A stretch of DNA of 64,000 nt from Desulfosporosinus sp. HMP52 (lineage in GTDB: Bacteria; Bacillota; Desulfitobacteriia; Desulfitobacteriales; Desulfitobacteriaceae). Within the stretch, counting starts at the first letter, position 1; every line of letters starts with the position of its first letter. The notes beneath the pieces were generated by a model. That model was not told where the DNA came from and searched no databases. It saw only the letters and a list, made by a program, of their open reading frames with translations. Positions 1 through 8,561 of the stretch are shown in pieces. The position numbers and the translations under genes are program-made. The DNA is taken from the NCBI RefSeq assembly GCF_000765145.1, contig NZ_JMGA01000019.1, forward strand, positions 41,392 through 105,391, written 5' to 3'.

Positions 1-1
1 A

Positions 2-946
2 ACCAATGGCTTAGCATGGCCTCTCCCAATTACATTGTCAGTTACTCCTGAACAAGCTGAAACTATCAAAATTGGTATGGAATTGGCTTTAGTTGATGAT
101 GAAACTGATACGTATTGCGGTATCTTAACAGTGAACGATAAATATGAGTATGACAAAGTTAAAGAGTGCAACGCTGTATTCTTTACAGATGACGCAGCAC
201 ATGACGGCGTTAAAAAAGTTATGTCTCAAGGAGATATCAACATCGGCGGTGAGTTGGTAACCTTTAGCCAACTGGGATACGCTTCAAAATATGGTGACTA
301 CTATGCTACTCCTGAACAAACCAGAAAAATCTTTGATGAAAAGGGCTGGGCAACTGTAGCAGCTTTCCAAACCCGGAATCCTTTACATCGTTCACATGAG
401 TTCCTCTGCAAAATGGGAAATGAAGTTTGCGATGGACTATTCATACATCCTATCGTAGGAAAACTCAAAGAGGGAGATATTCCTGCTGAAACTCGCTTAG
501 AGTGCTACGAAGTTCTTTTGAAAAATTATTTCAATGAGAAAAATGCTGTGATGAAAGTTTATCCTATGGAAATGCGTTATGCAGGACCAAGCGAAGCTAT
601 CCTCCATGCTATTTTCCGTCAAAACTTTGGCTGCAGCCACATCCTTGTTGGCCGTGACCATGCTGGCGTTGGCGATTACTACACAGCTTATCAAGCTCAA
701 GAAATCTTTGATACCTTTAAGCCAGGCGAAATCCTTTGCCAACCTCTTAAAGTAACAGCTGCTATGTACTGCAATAAGTGCGAAGGCATGACTACTGAAA
801 AAACTTGCCCACATGGCAAAGAAGATCATCTGAAAATTAGCGGAACTAAGCTGAGAGCTATGTTAGCTGCCGGCGAAGTACCACCTAGCAATTTCAGCCG
901 TAAAGAAGTACTTGAAATTCTGCTCAAATATTACTCCTCAAAGTAA
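2..946 (+). CDS. sat: Sulfate adenylyltransferase (ATP sulfurylase), 3' part
   Basis: Cytoplasmic enzyme that converts sulfate plus ATP to adenylylsulfate (APS) and pyrophosphate, the activation step of sulfate reduction. The frame is open from base 2, reading ...LAWPLPITLSVTPEQAE, so the gene runs in from outside the window. The TTG at 35 is an internal Leu codon, not a start. Visible are the nucleotide-binding QTRNPLHRSHE motif, GRDHAGVGDYY, and a cysteine cluster (CNKC...CPHG) near the C-terminus, as in bacterial homo-oligomeric Sat. About 314 residues are present and the family is usually 380-400, so roughly 70-80 N-terminal residues are missing. aprB and aprA follow on the same strand, as expected for a dissimilatory sulfate reducer. 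Confidence 0.97.
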   Translation, partial: TNGLAWPLPITLSVTPEQAETIKIGMELALVDDETDTYCGILTVNDKYEYDKVKECNAVFFTDDAAHDGVKKVMSQGDINIGGELVTFSQLGYASKYGDYYATPEQTRKIFDEKGWATVAAFQTRNPLHRSHEFLCKMGNEVCDGLFIHPIVGKLKEGDIPAETRLECYEVLLKNYFNEKNAVMKVYPMEMRYAGPSEAILHAIFRQNFGCSHILVGRDHAGVGDYYTAYQAQEIFDTFKPGEILCQPLKVTAAMYCNKCEGMTTEKTCPHGKEDHLKISGTKLRAMLAAGEVPPSNFSRKEVLEILLKYYSSK

Positions 947-964
947 GCTAACCATTGGTTGAAG

Positions 965-999
965 ACTAAACTAAAGAATCCTAAGTTCTTTAGTTTAGT
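965..999 (+). other. 14-bp stem-loop between sat and aprB
   Basis: Perfect inverted repeat: arms 965-978 and 986-999, 7-nt loop. It is AU-rich and followed by only three Ts and then A/T-mixed sequence. It could therefore be a leaky terminator, or an RNA-processing or stability element that sets sat and aprBA transcript ratios. Confidence 0.5.
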
Positions 1000-1032
1000 T
1001 TCAAAAATATATGAATGATGGAGGTAAAACGA

Positions 1033-1470
1033 ATGCCAAGTTTTGTAATTGCAGAAAAATGTGACGGATGTAAAGGGCAAGACAAAACAGCTTGCATGTA
1101 TGCATGCCCCAATGACCTTATGTTGTTAGACAAAGAGAAAATGAAGGCTGTAAACCTTGACCCTTCCCAATGCTGGGAGTGCCTATGCTGTGTTAAGGCT
1201 TGCCCACAACAAGCAATGGATCTTCGTGGTTATGCAGACTTTGTTCCACTAGGCGCCTCATGTGTACCTCTTCGTAGCTCTGACAGCATTATGTGGACTG
1301 TTAAATTCCGTAACGGCATGACCAAACGCTTCAAATTCCCGATTCGTACAACCGAAGAAGGTTCCGCAGTACCTGATGGCGGTTATGAAGTGACCACAGA
1401 CATCGACAGCATCGAACTGTATACCGAACCAGCTTCAAATCATATGCCGATCTGGACTGTTAAGAAGTAA
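1033..1470 (+). CDS. aprB: Adenylylsulfate reductase, beta subunit
   Basis: Electron-transfer subunit of APS reductase. It carries electrons through two [4Fe-4S] clusters to the AprA flavin for reduction of APS to sulfite and AMP. The 145-residue protein has two cysteine clusters near the N-terminus: CDGCKGQDKTACMYACP (C-x2-C-x7-C-x3-C) and CWECLCCVKACP. A C-terminal AprB-type extension ends in PIWTVKK. The ATG at 1033 is preferred over the ATG at 1015 because GGAGGT (1020-1025) sits just upstream of it. It lies 86 bp after sat and 38 bp before aprA, most likely in one transcription unit. Confidence 0.97.
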   Translation: MPSFVIAEKCDGCKGQDKTACMYACPNDLMLLDKEKMKAVNLDPSQCWECLCCVKACPQQAMDLRGYADFVPLGASCVPLRSSDSIMWTVKFRNGMTKRFKFPIRTTEEGSAVPDGGYEVTTDIDSIELYTEPASNHMPIWTVKK

Positions 1471-1508
1471 GCTCTTGTAAAAGGGAATAAATAGGGAGGT
1501 TAAAATCA

Positions 1509-3401
1509 ATGCCAATGAACTTTGAAACAGTAGAAGTAACAACCGACCTTCTGATCATCGGAGGCGGAATGGGATCCTGTGGTGCTGCAGTAGAAGCAGC
1601 ATACTGGGGCAAAAAACATGGAATTAAAGTAACCTTAGTTGATAAAGCATCAATGCCACGTTCCGGTGCAGTCGGAATGGGATTGTCCGCTATTAACTTA
1701 TATGTTGGTCTTGCTGAAGGTAAAAACACAGTTGAAGATTATGTTAGATACGTTAAAGGCGACTTAATGGGTATTGCTCGTGATGACTTGGTCGCTAACA
1801 TCGCCCGCCACGTTGACAGCTCCGTTCACCTCTTTGAAAAATGGGGTCTCCCATTATGGAAAGACGAAAATGGCGGATATGTTCACGAAGGTAAATGGCA
1901 ATTAATGATCAGCGGTGAGTCCTATAAGGTTATCGTTGCTGAAGCTGCTAAAAATGCTTTAGGCGAAGAAAACATTTATGAGAGAGTTTTCATTACCGAA
2001 CCACTCATGAAAGATGGCAAATGCGTTGGAGCTGTCGGATTCAGTGTTCGTGAAAACAAAATCTATGTCTTCAAAGCAAAAGCTACATTATGTGCAATGG
2101 GTGGAACCGTCGGTGTCTTCAAACCAAAATCCACTGGTGAAGGTGCTGGACGTTCATGGTATCCTCCTTTCTCCACAGGTTCATCTGCTTACTTCACCAT
2201 GAAGGCTGGAGCAGAAATGACTTGTCAAGAAGTACGTTTCGTTCCTATCCGCTTTAAAGATGCTTATGGTCCAGTAGGAGCTTGGTTCTTACTATTCAAA
2301 TCCCGCGCTACCAATGCACTGGGCGAAAACTATATGGAAACCCGTGCTAGCGAATTAGAAAACTGGGGCGTATTTGGTAAAATTAAGCCAATTCCTGCTA
2401 ACCTCCGTAACCATCTCGGATTATTAGACATCCAAGAAGGTAAAGGACCTCTCTTCATGCGTACTGAGGAAGCTATTGCTAACTTAGCTAAAGCTTATGA
2501 GGGTGACGAGAAAGCCTTCAAGAAGAAAATGAAAACCTTAGAGAATGAAGCTTGGGAAGACTTCCTCGATATGACAATTGCACAAGCTTTACTTTGGGCA
2601 GCTACCAACGTAGAGCCAGAAGTAAGATCTTCCGAAATCGCTGCTACAGAGCCTTACTTCATCAGCTCTCACTCCGGTGCATCAGGTGCTTGGGTATCTG
2701 GTCCAGAAGATCTCTCTGCTGGAACCGACTACTTCTGGGGTTATGCTAACATGACCACAGTTCCTGCACTCTTTGCTGCTGGTGACGCTACAGGAGCTTG
2801 CGCTCATAAGTTCTCATCAGGTACACACGCTGAAGGACGTATTGCAGCTAAAGCAGCTTGCAAATATATCTTAGACAACAATACCTTAATTGAGGCAGAT
2901 GCTCAAGTTATTGAAGATATCAAAGCAGCAATCATAAAACCACTTGAACTATACGAACAACACAAAGATTTCAGTACCGATCCTAGTGTTAACCCTAATT
3001 ATATTGTTCCAAAGCAATTCATGTATCGTCTACAAAAAATGATGGATGAGTATGTTGGTGGAGCAAACGTGTTCTTCAATATGAACGAAGCTTCCTTAAC
3101 CAGAGCAGCAGAACTGATGGAGTTCCTCAAAGAAGACTCCGAAAAATTAGCTGCAGCTGATCTTTATGAACTGTTAAGAGTTTGGGAAAACAAACACAGA
3201 TTATGGCAAGCTGAGTCTCACCTCAAAGCTGTAACCTTCCGTGAAGAAACACGTTGGCCTGGATACTATATCAGAACAGACAAACCTACTCTTGATGAAG
3301 AGAACTGGCGCTGCTTCGTAAACATGAAGTGGGATCCAAATACCAATGAATGGTCAATATTCAAAAAGCCTGTTCTTGATATGTTTGGCGTATCCTTTTA
3401 A
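1509..3401 (+). CDS. aprA: Adenylylsulfate reductase, alpha subunit
   Basis: FAD-containing catalytic subunit of dissimilatory APS reductase, cytoplasmic, forming a heterodimer with AprB. At 630 residues it is close to the usual AprA length. Residues about 14-28 hold the dinucleotide-binding fold LLIIGGGMGSCGAA. A second FAD-contact region, ALFAAGDATGACAHKFSSGTHAEG, lies near residue 420. A GGGAGGT ribosome site precedes the ATG. In most sulfate reducers aprBA is followed by qmoABC, which encodes the membrane electron donor. Here no qmo gene follows and the next gene is ylbF-like. Confidence 0.97.
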   Translation: MPMNFETVEVTTDLLIIGGGMGSCGAAVEAAYWGKKHGIKVTLVDKASMPRSGAVGMGLSAINLYVGLAEGKNTVEDYVRYVKGDLMGIARDDLVANIARHVDSSVHLFEKWGLPLWKDENGGYVHEGKWQLMISGESYKVIVAEAAKNALGEENIYERVFITEPLMKDGKCVGAVGFSVRENKIYVFKAKATLCAMGGTVGVFKPKSTGEGAGRSWYPPFSTGSSAYFTMKAGAEMTCQEVRFVPIRFKDAYGPVGAWFLLFKSRATNALGENYMETRASELENWGVFGKIKPIPANLRNHLGLLDIQEGKGPLFMRTEEAIANLAKAYEGDEKAFKKKMKTLENEAWEDFLDMTIAQALLWAATNVEPEVRSSEIAATEPYFISSHSGASGAWVSGPEDLSAGTDYFWGYANMTTVPALFAAGDATGACAHKFSSGTHAEGRIAAKAACKYILDNNTLIEADAQVIEDIKAAIIKPLELYEQHKDFSTDPSVNPNYIVPKQFMYRLQKMMDEYVGGANVFFNMNEASLTRAAELMEFLKEDSEKLAAADLYELLRVWENKHRLWQAESHLKAVTFREETRWPGYYIRTDKPTLDEENWRCFVNMKWDPNTNEWSIFKKPVLDMFGVSF

Positions 3402-3466
3402 TCCAACCATGTAAGGTCAAGTAGACTAAGTAAAAATAATAGTCTATTTGAAGGCTGATTTCAAGA

Positions 3467-3525
3467 GGGGATGGTGCAAATTTTCGTGATCTCTCGGAAT
3501 TTTGTATCCATTCCCTATTTCTTTA
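3467..3525 (+). terminator. Probable terminator of the sat-aprBA unit
   Basis: Imperfect long hairpin 65 bp after aprA: the arm GGGGATGGTGCAAATTTT (3467-3484) pairs with AATTTTGTATCCATTCCC (3498-3515) with small bulges, followed by the T-rich ATTTCTTT. A smaller TAGACT/AGTCTA inverted repeat lies just upstream (3422-3447). Confidence 0.5.
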
Positions 3526-3624
3526 ACACAAATATCTAAATTCTTCCTTTAAGAATTTGTGGTAATCAGTTATTATTTAATTGTAAGTGTGAAATAATAT
3601 AATAATTTAAAGGAGGAAACAAAC

Positions 3625-3972
3625 ATGGATCAAATTGAGGAATTAATGCAAAAGAGTATCGAACTAGGTAAAGCGATTGCCCAATCTGATATCTATAAAG
3701 ATTTCAAAAAGGCTGAGTATGATCTTTTTCAAGATGCTGAAGCTCGAAAGTTAGTAGAAGATCTTCAAAAAATGAAAAATGAACATCGCGGCAAATTAAT
3801 GGCCGGGATTGAAATTACCAAAGAAGAAGAAGAAAAAATCCAAGAATTAGAGAAAACATGCATCAGAAATCGCCAAGTTTTAGCAAGTAATCAGGCTAAC
3901 ACAAACTTCCAAGAGTTTATGGAGCAGATATCTGGAAATATCAAAAATGGGATAAAAAGTATCGATAAATAA
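3625..3972 (+). CDS. YlbF/YmcA family protein
   Basis: Small, wholly helical and highly charged 115-residue protein. It matches the YlbF/YmcA (Com_YlbF) family by its pattern of an N-terminal helix (IEELMQKSIELGKAIAQSDIYKDFKKAE), a central coiled segment rich in Lys and Glu, and the ending NFQEFMEQISGNI. In Bacillus subtilis relatives form a complex that affects RNase Y-dependent mRNA turnover, competence and sporulation. Whether this copy does so is unknown. It has a strong AAAGGAGG site nine bases before the ATG. It stands alone between the sulfate-reduction genes and sulP. Confidence 0.8.
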   Translation: MDQIEELMQKSIELGKAIAQSDIYKDFKKAEYDLFQDAEARKLVEDLQKMKNEHRGKLMAGIEITKEEEEKIQELEKTCIRNRQVLASNQANTNFQEFMEQISGNIKNGIKSIDK

Positions 3973-4097
3973 TGGCAATTGACAAATTTAATCCCTAGAT
4001 TAGCTTGTCACTAGCTTTCTACTTCGAATTCCTTAAATGGAAGTAATGTACATGAATATAACACCTAATCAGTGAAAATATATACCATAAACTAGAT

Positions 4098-4157
4098 AAA
4101 ATGGCAATACATATACGCCTTGATAATCTTCAATTGCGTATTGTGTATTGCCATTTT
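4098..4157. terminator. Long symmetric stem-loop, likely bidirectional terminator
   Basis: AAAATGGCAATACATATACGC (4098-4118) pairs with 4136-4157, giving about 20 paired bases with one 1-nt offset and a loop of about 17 nt. Flanking A and T runs make it terminator-like on either strand. It lies 126 bp after the ylbF-like gene and separates it from the sulP promoter. Confidence 0.55.
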
Positions 4158-4221
4158 AGATTAACCGGATTTCCTTTCAAATCCGCAGTCACAGCAATAG
4201 GATATATTGATTGCGGTAATA

Positions 4222-4250
4222 TTGACTTGATATACTATCAATGCTAATCT
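4222..4250 (+). promoter_or_regulatory. Predicted sigma-A promoter of the sulP1-usp1 unit
   Basis: TTGACT (4222-4227), 17-bp spacer, TAATCT (4245-4250). The -10 hexamer and spacing match four other promoters in this island. The -35 here is closer to consensus, and the GAGCA/TGCTA element found upstream of the others is absent, so this promoter may be less dependent on an activator. Confidence 0.55.
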
Positions 4251-4743
4251 ACAAATAATAGGAAGTTAAACGTATCTTATGAAATAGCTTGTGCAATTTA
4301 TAACGTTTGACTAACCCATCCAGCCAAGGTGAAAAATAGGTAGTAGGTGTAAATATATAGAGAGTTTGATGATTGGAGGTGAAATTGAGGGTGTTTCTAA
4401 GACTTGTATCTCAATGAATTAGCCTTGATTTTAGATTAAAAATAGCGGAAGACACTAATTTATTGGAATCAATAAACTGTCTGTAGGTTATAAGTGAAAT
4501 AAATCTCTTTCAACTGTCTCCAAATTCTGCCGCTTAACTATAATACATCGTACTCTTAAGTTTTCACCATTAATAATCCTGAGTTTGACGGATTCGATAA
4601 ACCCTTTCAAGAGGAGGGAGGGTATTTTTTATAGCTATTAATTTTATTGTTATAGGAAATATAAATCGGGGAAATAAAGTGAGTCTATGACGAAAAAAGT
4701 TTGGGTATTGTCAGCTTAAACTAACGTGAAAGGTGGAATTCCT
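4251..4743 (+). other. Long untranslated leader of sulP1
   Basis: About 490 bases without a convincing protein gene. A GGAGGT at 4375-4380 is followed by TTG (4385) opening an 11-codon ORF that stops at 4417, possibly a leader peptide. AGCGGAA near 4444 and TTCTGCCGCTT near 4530 could pair. They resemble, but do not clearly match, the AGCAGCC/GGCCGCT hairpin of the sister leaders. Confidence 0.35.
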
Positions 4744-6555
4744 TTGTACTTAACAAGATTTAAGTATATTCCTTTAATCGGCACCTTAATGAATTATAAA
4801 AAGGAATATTTAAGTAAAGACTTAATTGCCGCATTAACTGTAGCAGTTGTAGTCATTCCCCAGTCAATGGCATATGCCTTAATTGCTGGTGTTAATCCTG
4901 TTTATGGTTTGTATACTGCTATTGTATCGACTATTATTGCCTCGGCATTTGGTAGTTCTAATCACGCAATTGCTGGTCCTACTAATGCTATTGCACTACT
5001 CGTAGCAAGCAGTCTAGGCAAGTATATGGGCCAAGAGAATGTCTATCAGATGCTCTTTTTAATGACCTTTATGGTTGGGGTGTTACAGATCCTATTTGGA
5101 GTTATAAAACTTGGGAAAGTTATTAACTTTGTGTCTCATTCTGTTGTAATTGGTTTTACAGCCGGTGCAGGAGTATTGATCGGCTTAGGTCAACTCAGTA
5201 CACTCCTGAGTATTTCGATTAAAGATTCCGCTCATATGTCAACGATGCAGAAGTTCTATTATGTTATGACCCATTTAAATCAGACTAATCTGTATGCACT
5301 TGGACTTGGCGCGATGACTATGGCCATTATTATAGTTTGCAAAAGAATCAATAAGAAAATCCCAGGAGCATTGATCGGAATCATTATTCCAATTATCTTT
5401 ATTGTAATGTTTTCCCTGGATCAAAAGGGTGTAAAGCTAACTGGATTTATACCTTCCTCCCTTCCGCCCTTTAAAATGATTCAATTTGACCTTAACGTTA
5501 TGCAGAATCTTTTTGGTGGTGCAGTTGCAATTGCCATCATTGGCTTAGTTGAGGCTATAGCAATTTCAAAATCAATTGCCACAACATCAAGGCAGAAAAT
5601 AGATGCAAACCAAGAATTTATTGGCCAAGGTCTGGCTAATGCCGGAGCTGCATTCTTTCAATGCTTTGCCGGGTCAGGATCCTTTACACGTTCAGCAATC
5701 AATTATCAAAGTGGTGCAGTTACCAGACTTGCCGGAATAATGTCAGGTATTGTAGTTGCCTTAGTCTTACTGTTTTTTGCACCTTATGCACAATATATTC
5801 CTAATCCATGTCTTGCTGGTGTAATTCTGGTTATTGCTTATAACATGGTAGATAAAAAGGAAATCATGCATATTGTTAAGGCTGGTAAGTTTAAATCGGA
5901 TTCTATTGCCATGTTTACTACAGCCATTGCTACAATTGTAATGCCTCATTTAGATGTGGCAATCTACACAGGGATAGCAATTTCTATTGCCTTATATCTT
6001 AAAGACACTAATAAGGCACCTTTAAAGATACTTCTACCTTCACAAGAGCAGAATGGCCATGTGATCGAAAAAGAAGTTAAATCCCTTAAAGAAAAAGTTG
6101 ATATTCTAATCATTCAGTTAGAAGGAAACCTTTTCTTTGGTTCTGCGGAGGATTTACAAACAAAATTGGATGATCTAACGGATAAATCAAAAGTATTTAT
6201 TTTAAGAATGAAATATGTAGCTACAATTGATTTAACTGCATTAGGCGCTTTGCAGGTGTTTATTAGAACAGTTAAAGAATCTGGTGGAATTGTTATCTTC
6301 AGCGGAGTAAAGTCTGAGTTCAACTCCTTATTGCTTAATTCTCATGTGACTTCGGATATTGGAGAAGATAACATCTTTATGTCTGAGAATGAAATATTTG
6401 CATCTTCTACTAATGCCTTAGAAAGAGCAAAATCCGTTTTAGGTTGTGAAATTACTGGCAGTAAGGAAAAATCTGCAGCATGTAATTTATTAGAATCTGA
6501 AACCGTATCGAAGGTAAATAACGGTATCAATAATCGAAACACAGCAGCCTTTTAA
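4744..6555 (+). CDS. SulP-family anion (sulfate) permease with STAS domain
   Basis: Membrane importer of the SLC26/SulP family, here most likely for sulfate. The 603-residue protein has an N-terminal membrane domain of about 12-14 hydrophobic segments (residues ~25-410) containing VVIPQSMAYALIAGVNPVYGLYTA, GSSNHAIAGPTNAIAL and GSGSFTRSAINYQSGAVTR. A C-terminal STAS domain follows (~435-560, with VDILIIQLEGNLFFG). The TTG at 4744 is chosen because AAAGGTGGA lies 6 bases upstream. The GTG at 4726 has no ribosome site. A Usp gene follows 32 bp later. Its paralogue is the minus-strand sulP2 at 11049. Confidence 0.9.
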   Translation: MYLTRFKYIPLIGTLMNYKKEYLSKDLIAALTVAVVVIPQSMAYALIAGVNPVYGLYTAIVSTIIASAFGSSNHAIAGPTNAIALLVASSLGKYMGQENVYQMLFLMTFMVGVLQILFGVIKLGKVINFVSHSVVIGFTAGAGVLIGLGQLSTLLSISIKDSAHMSTMQKFYYVMTHLNQTNLYALGLGAMTMAIIIVCKRINKKIPGALIGIIIPIIFIVMFSLDQKGVKLTGFIPSSLPPFKMIQFDLNVMQNLFGGAVAIAIIGLVEAIAISKSIATTSRQKIDANQEFIGQGLANAGAAFFQCFAGSGSFTRSAINYQSGAVTRLAGIMSGIVVALVLLFFAPYAQYIPNPCLAGVILVIAYNMVDKKEIMHIVKAGKFKSDSIAMFTTAIATIVMPHLDVAIYTGIAISIALYLKDTNKAPLKILLPSQEQNGHVIEKEVKSLKEKVDILIIQLEGNLFFGSAEDLQTKLDDLTDKSKVFILRMKYVATIDLTALGALQVFIRTVKESGGIVIFSGVKSEFNSLLLNSHVTSDIGEDNIFMSENEIFASSTNALERAKSVLGCEITGSKEKSAACNLLESETVSKVNNGINNRNTAAF

Positions 6556-6587
6556 ATAGAAGAAAGAAATACGAAGGAGGTATTTAT

Positions 6588-7157
6588 ATGGGCGACTCAA
6601 AATTCAATGTGCTCCTTTATTCTGATGGATCACAGCAGGCATTTTCGGCTGCAGTTTACGCGGCAAATTTGCTGAAAAATATGCCGAATATGCATTTAAC
6701 CATTGTGCAGGTTCAGGAAAGTGATGAAGGTTCTATGGGTACAGAGTACAGTTGGATCGATACTTGGCCAGTTAGTCCTACGTCTGAGTGGATGAAACGT
6801 GTCATTGAGTCAGATACTAATGTAAGAAATTTGTATAATGATATTCTTAATAGAACTAACGAAATTTTTACTGAAAGAGGTAAGAATGTCAGTCACCATG
6901 TAATCTATTGTAACCCTAGCATATCTGATACAGTAGATGCCCTTCTTGAGTATGCGGAAAAGAAAAAATTTAAATTAATTATCATGGGTACTCGGGGTTT
7001 AACCACGCTAAAAGGCTTGATTTTTGGTTGTTTAGCTCACAATGTCCTAAATAGATCACCTATCCCTGTTTTGTTAATTAAGAAGCTCCCCCAAGACTTT
7101 ATTGATAATTATTGTTCAGATGATAACAGCAATGGTTTGAAAGTTAATCATCTATAG
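6588..7157 (+). CDS. Universal stress protein (UspA family)
   Basis: Cytoplasmic Usp-fold protein of 189 residues, longer than the usual ~145 because of an insert (about residues 47-85) between strands 2 and 3. The C-terminal nucleotide-binding signature is MGTRGLTTLKGLIFGC, i.e. G-x2-G-x9-G but with Cys where ATP-binding members have Ser/Thr. It starts at ATG after GAAGGAGGT, 32 bp after sulP1, and is probably cotranscribed. Usp-type domains are known partners of some anion transporters, so a regulatory role on the permease is plausible but inferred. Confidence 0.85.
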   Translation: MGDSKFNVLLYSDGSQQAFSAAVYAANLLKNMPNMHLTIVQVQESDEGSMGTEYSWIDTWPVSPTSEWMKRVIESDTNVRNLYNDILNRTNEIFTERGKNVSHHVIYCNPSISDTVDALLEYAEKKKFKLIIMGTRGLTTLKGLIFGCLAHNVLNRSPIPVLLIKKLPQDFIDNYCSDDNSNGLKVNHL

Positions 7158-7194
7158 TCCCGGTTCTCTTAGTTGATCTCCTATCTTTTTTTAA

Positions 7195-7244
7195 AAACCT
7201 AATCAGCCCCGCAGAGAATCGTCTCTTCGGGGCTGATTAGGTTT
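7195..7244. terminator. Strong bidirectional terminator hairpin
   Basis: AAACCTAATCAGCCCCG (7195-7211) pairs perfectly with 7228-7244, a 17-bp stem with a 16-nt loop, followed by GTTTACC. It closes the sulP1-usp1 unit. Confidence 0.75.
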
Positions 7245-7309
7245 ACCTCAATTCATAAGAACTTATTTTGGGTGTATATTACTATCATATTAAGAAAGGC
7301 GGGATCAGG

Positions 7310-7927
7310 TTGACTGATTCAACTCTTAGCAGAGATCAGTCTTTGACGGATCAGGCAAAAGGGAAGTCGGAAGAGATGATATATCCAATCTGGTTACTAT
7401 TTAATCCTAAGCATCCTGCTGTGCGACATTATATTTGGACGCCTGTATTGGCGGAAATTCAAGACCTGGTATATAGGGAATTGCGTAAAAGGATAGATTC
7501 TTCTAAAATTTATACGCGGTTTGCTGTTTCTGACAGTAGTATTGTTCCGAACACCTTGAATTGGTGGGATGCTAAAGTGGCTGCAGAAATAGCCGATTTT
7601 CGAGAGCTTGCTTCATTGCATAAGCCGAAAATCCTAATATCGTTTGGTGCCTTTCCCTTTGAGTTTTTAAGACGAGTCTATGCAATGAAACCTGAGAAAG
7701 GACCAAAGTCTTGGGGAACTACAAATTTAGGGGACGAATTTGTAAAATCCATTGAGCATTTTGACCTCAATAAAACCAATATTTTTCCTTTGCTTCGTAG
7801 AGTTGTCGAAAGTGACAAATACATTGATGATCCTGATTATACCGATAAATATTTTAAATACGTCGGAACTAATATTGCCAGGAGAATTATCGAGCATAAG
7901 GATCAACTTAATATTTGGATGGATTAA
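7310..7927 (+). CDS. Unrecognised paralogous family, copy 1
   Basis: 205-residue soluble protein that I cannot assign. It belongs to a five-member family in this window. Conserved blocks: YPIWLLFNPKHPAV (residues ~24-37), WTPVLAEIQDLVYRELRKRI, VPNTLNWW, KPKILISFGAFPFEFLRRVY, KPEKGPKSW, NFDLN, PLLRRV, and a C-terminal ARRIIEHKDQLNIW. The order of an N-terminal loop, a central Asn-containing block and a KPKILxxFGA strand-turn vaguely recalls uracil-DNA-glycosylase-fold proteins, but no catalytic motif is evident. The start is TTG 7310, with AAAGGCGGGA seven bases upstream. The gene sits between two terminators. Confidence 0.8.
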   Translation: MTDSTLSRDQSLTDQAKGKSEEMIYPIWLLFNPKHPAVRHYIWTPVLAEIQDLVYRELRKRIDSSKIYTRFAVSDSSIVPNTLNWWDAKVAAEIADFRELASLHKPKILISFGAFPFEFLRRVYAMKPEKGPKSWGTTNLGDEFVKSIEHFDLNKTNIFPLLRRVVESDKYIDDPDYTDKYFKYVGTNIARRIIEHKDQLNIWMD

Positions 7928-7978
7928 AAACCAAGATTACTGAGTTATGTAATAGTTGTAATAAGAGAATCTAATTAG

Positions 7979-8013
7979 GCTTCATAGAGATTAACCTCCC
8001 TATGAAGCTTTTT
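7979..8013 (+). terminator. Intrinsic terminator
   Basis: GCTTCATAG (7979-7987) pairs with CTATGAAGC (8000-8008), followed by five Ts. It ends the copy-1 transcript. Confidence 0.85.
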
Positions 8014-8251
8014 GTAGTATATTTTTCATCAAAAAGGACAACAATTAAAAATTAAAGAATTTGATTAAGAAGAATTGGGTTTGATCAACAGGCCAACCTT
8101 ATCATTGAAGCAAGAAGGTAATTTTCCAGCTTTCAGATCCCCTAAGTAGGCTAACTAGCAACTTATGGCTGCTTTGTAGCCTAAAAGTATGTCAATTGAA
8201 TGTAGATTTGCTATCACATAACAAATCTATAAATCTCGCTATCAGGTATAT

Positions 8252-8305
8252 TAATTATGAGCATATTGTTTTGCTCTAGACACATTTCTTTCATAATGTT
8301 AATCT
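8252..8305 (+). promoter_or_regulatory. Island promoter, copy B, with activator-like element
   Basis: -35 TAGACA (8277-8282), exactly 17 bp, -10 TAATCT (8300-8305). Directly upstream is TTAATTATGAGCATATTG..., in which GAGCA (8259-8263) and TGCTC (8272-8276) form a perfect inverted repeat with an 8-nt spacer abutting the -35. The poor -35 plus an adjoining dyad is typical of an activator-dependent promoter. Sister copies lie at 16097, 20380 and 22098. The 8014-8251 stretch before it shows nothing recognisable. Confidence 0.65.
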
Positions 8306-8310
8306 CTAAT

Positions 8311-8324
8311 TGTGATGAATCACA
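8311..8324 (+). promoter_or_regulatory. TGTGA-N4-TCACA dyad near the start site
   Basis: Perfect inverted repeat five bases after the -10. A half-matching or full dyad occupies the same place in copy C (16149-16164). It resembles CRP/FNR-type half-sites, although the spacing differs (4 versus 6). It could be an operator or the base of an RNA hairpin. A purine-rich AAAGAGAGGGGG follows at 8335-8346 with no start codon. Confidence 0.4.
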
Positions 8325-8400
8325 CATGATAGTTAAAGAGAGGGGGTTATAAAAAATAAATAGCTAGGGTCGTACTGGTTCTAGAAATAGATAGATATAT

Positions 8401-8434
8401 AAAGCAGCCTGATGGCCGCTAAGAAATTTAATCG
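8401..8434 (+). promoter_or_regulatory. Conserved leader hairpin element, copy B
   Basis: AAAGCAGCC-TGAT-GGCCGCTAAGAAATTTAATCG. AGCAGCC pairs with GGCCGCT across an A-C mismatch, and the tail AAGAAATTTAATCG is shared with copies C and (nearly) D. It lies about 100 nt after the promoter and 128 nt before the start codon. Confidence 0.55.
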
Positions 8435-8561
8435 AGTTATAAATGCTTAAAGTCATAAACATGAGGATTTTGAGTTAGTGAGCTAAATTCTATCAATCAT
8501 TGGTGACCCGCCAAGATTCTTATGTGAATGGCAGTACAAGCAAAGAAAGGTGGAAATTATT

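Noticed and set aside
35..946. TTG at 35 as the start of a 303-residue sat.
   Set aside because: The reading frame continues upstream with family-typical residues (WPLPITL), so the gene is cut by the window edge.
4098..4157. Possible transposon-end (MITE-like) element because of the long perfect-looking palindrome.
   Set aside because: No target-site duplication and no second copy in the window; a terminator explains it better.
8257..8276. Island element GAGCA...TTGCT as a sigma-54 promoter.
   Set aside because: The GG doublet is absent and GC-GC spacing is one base too long, while a TAGACA-N17-TAATCT promoter fits all copies.
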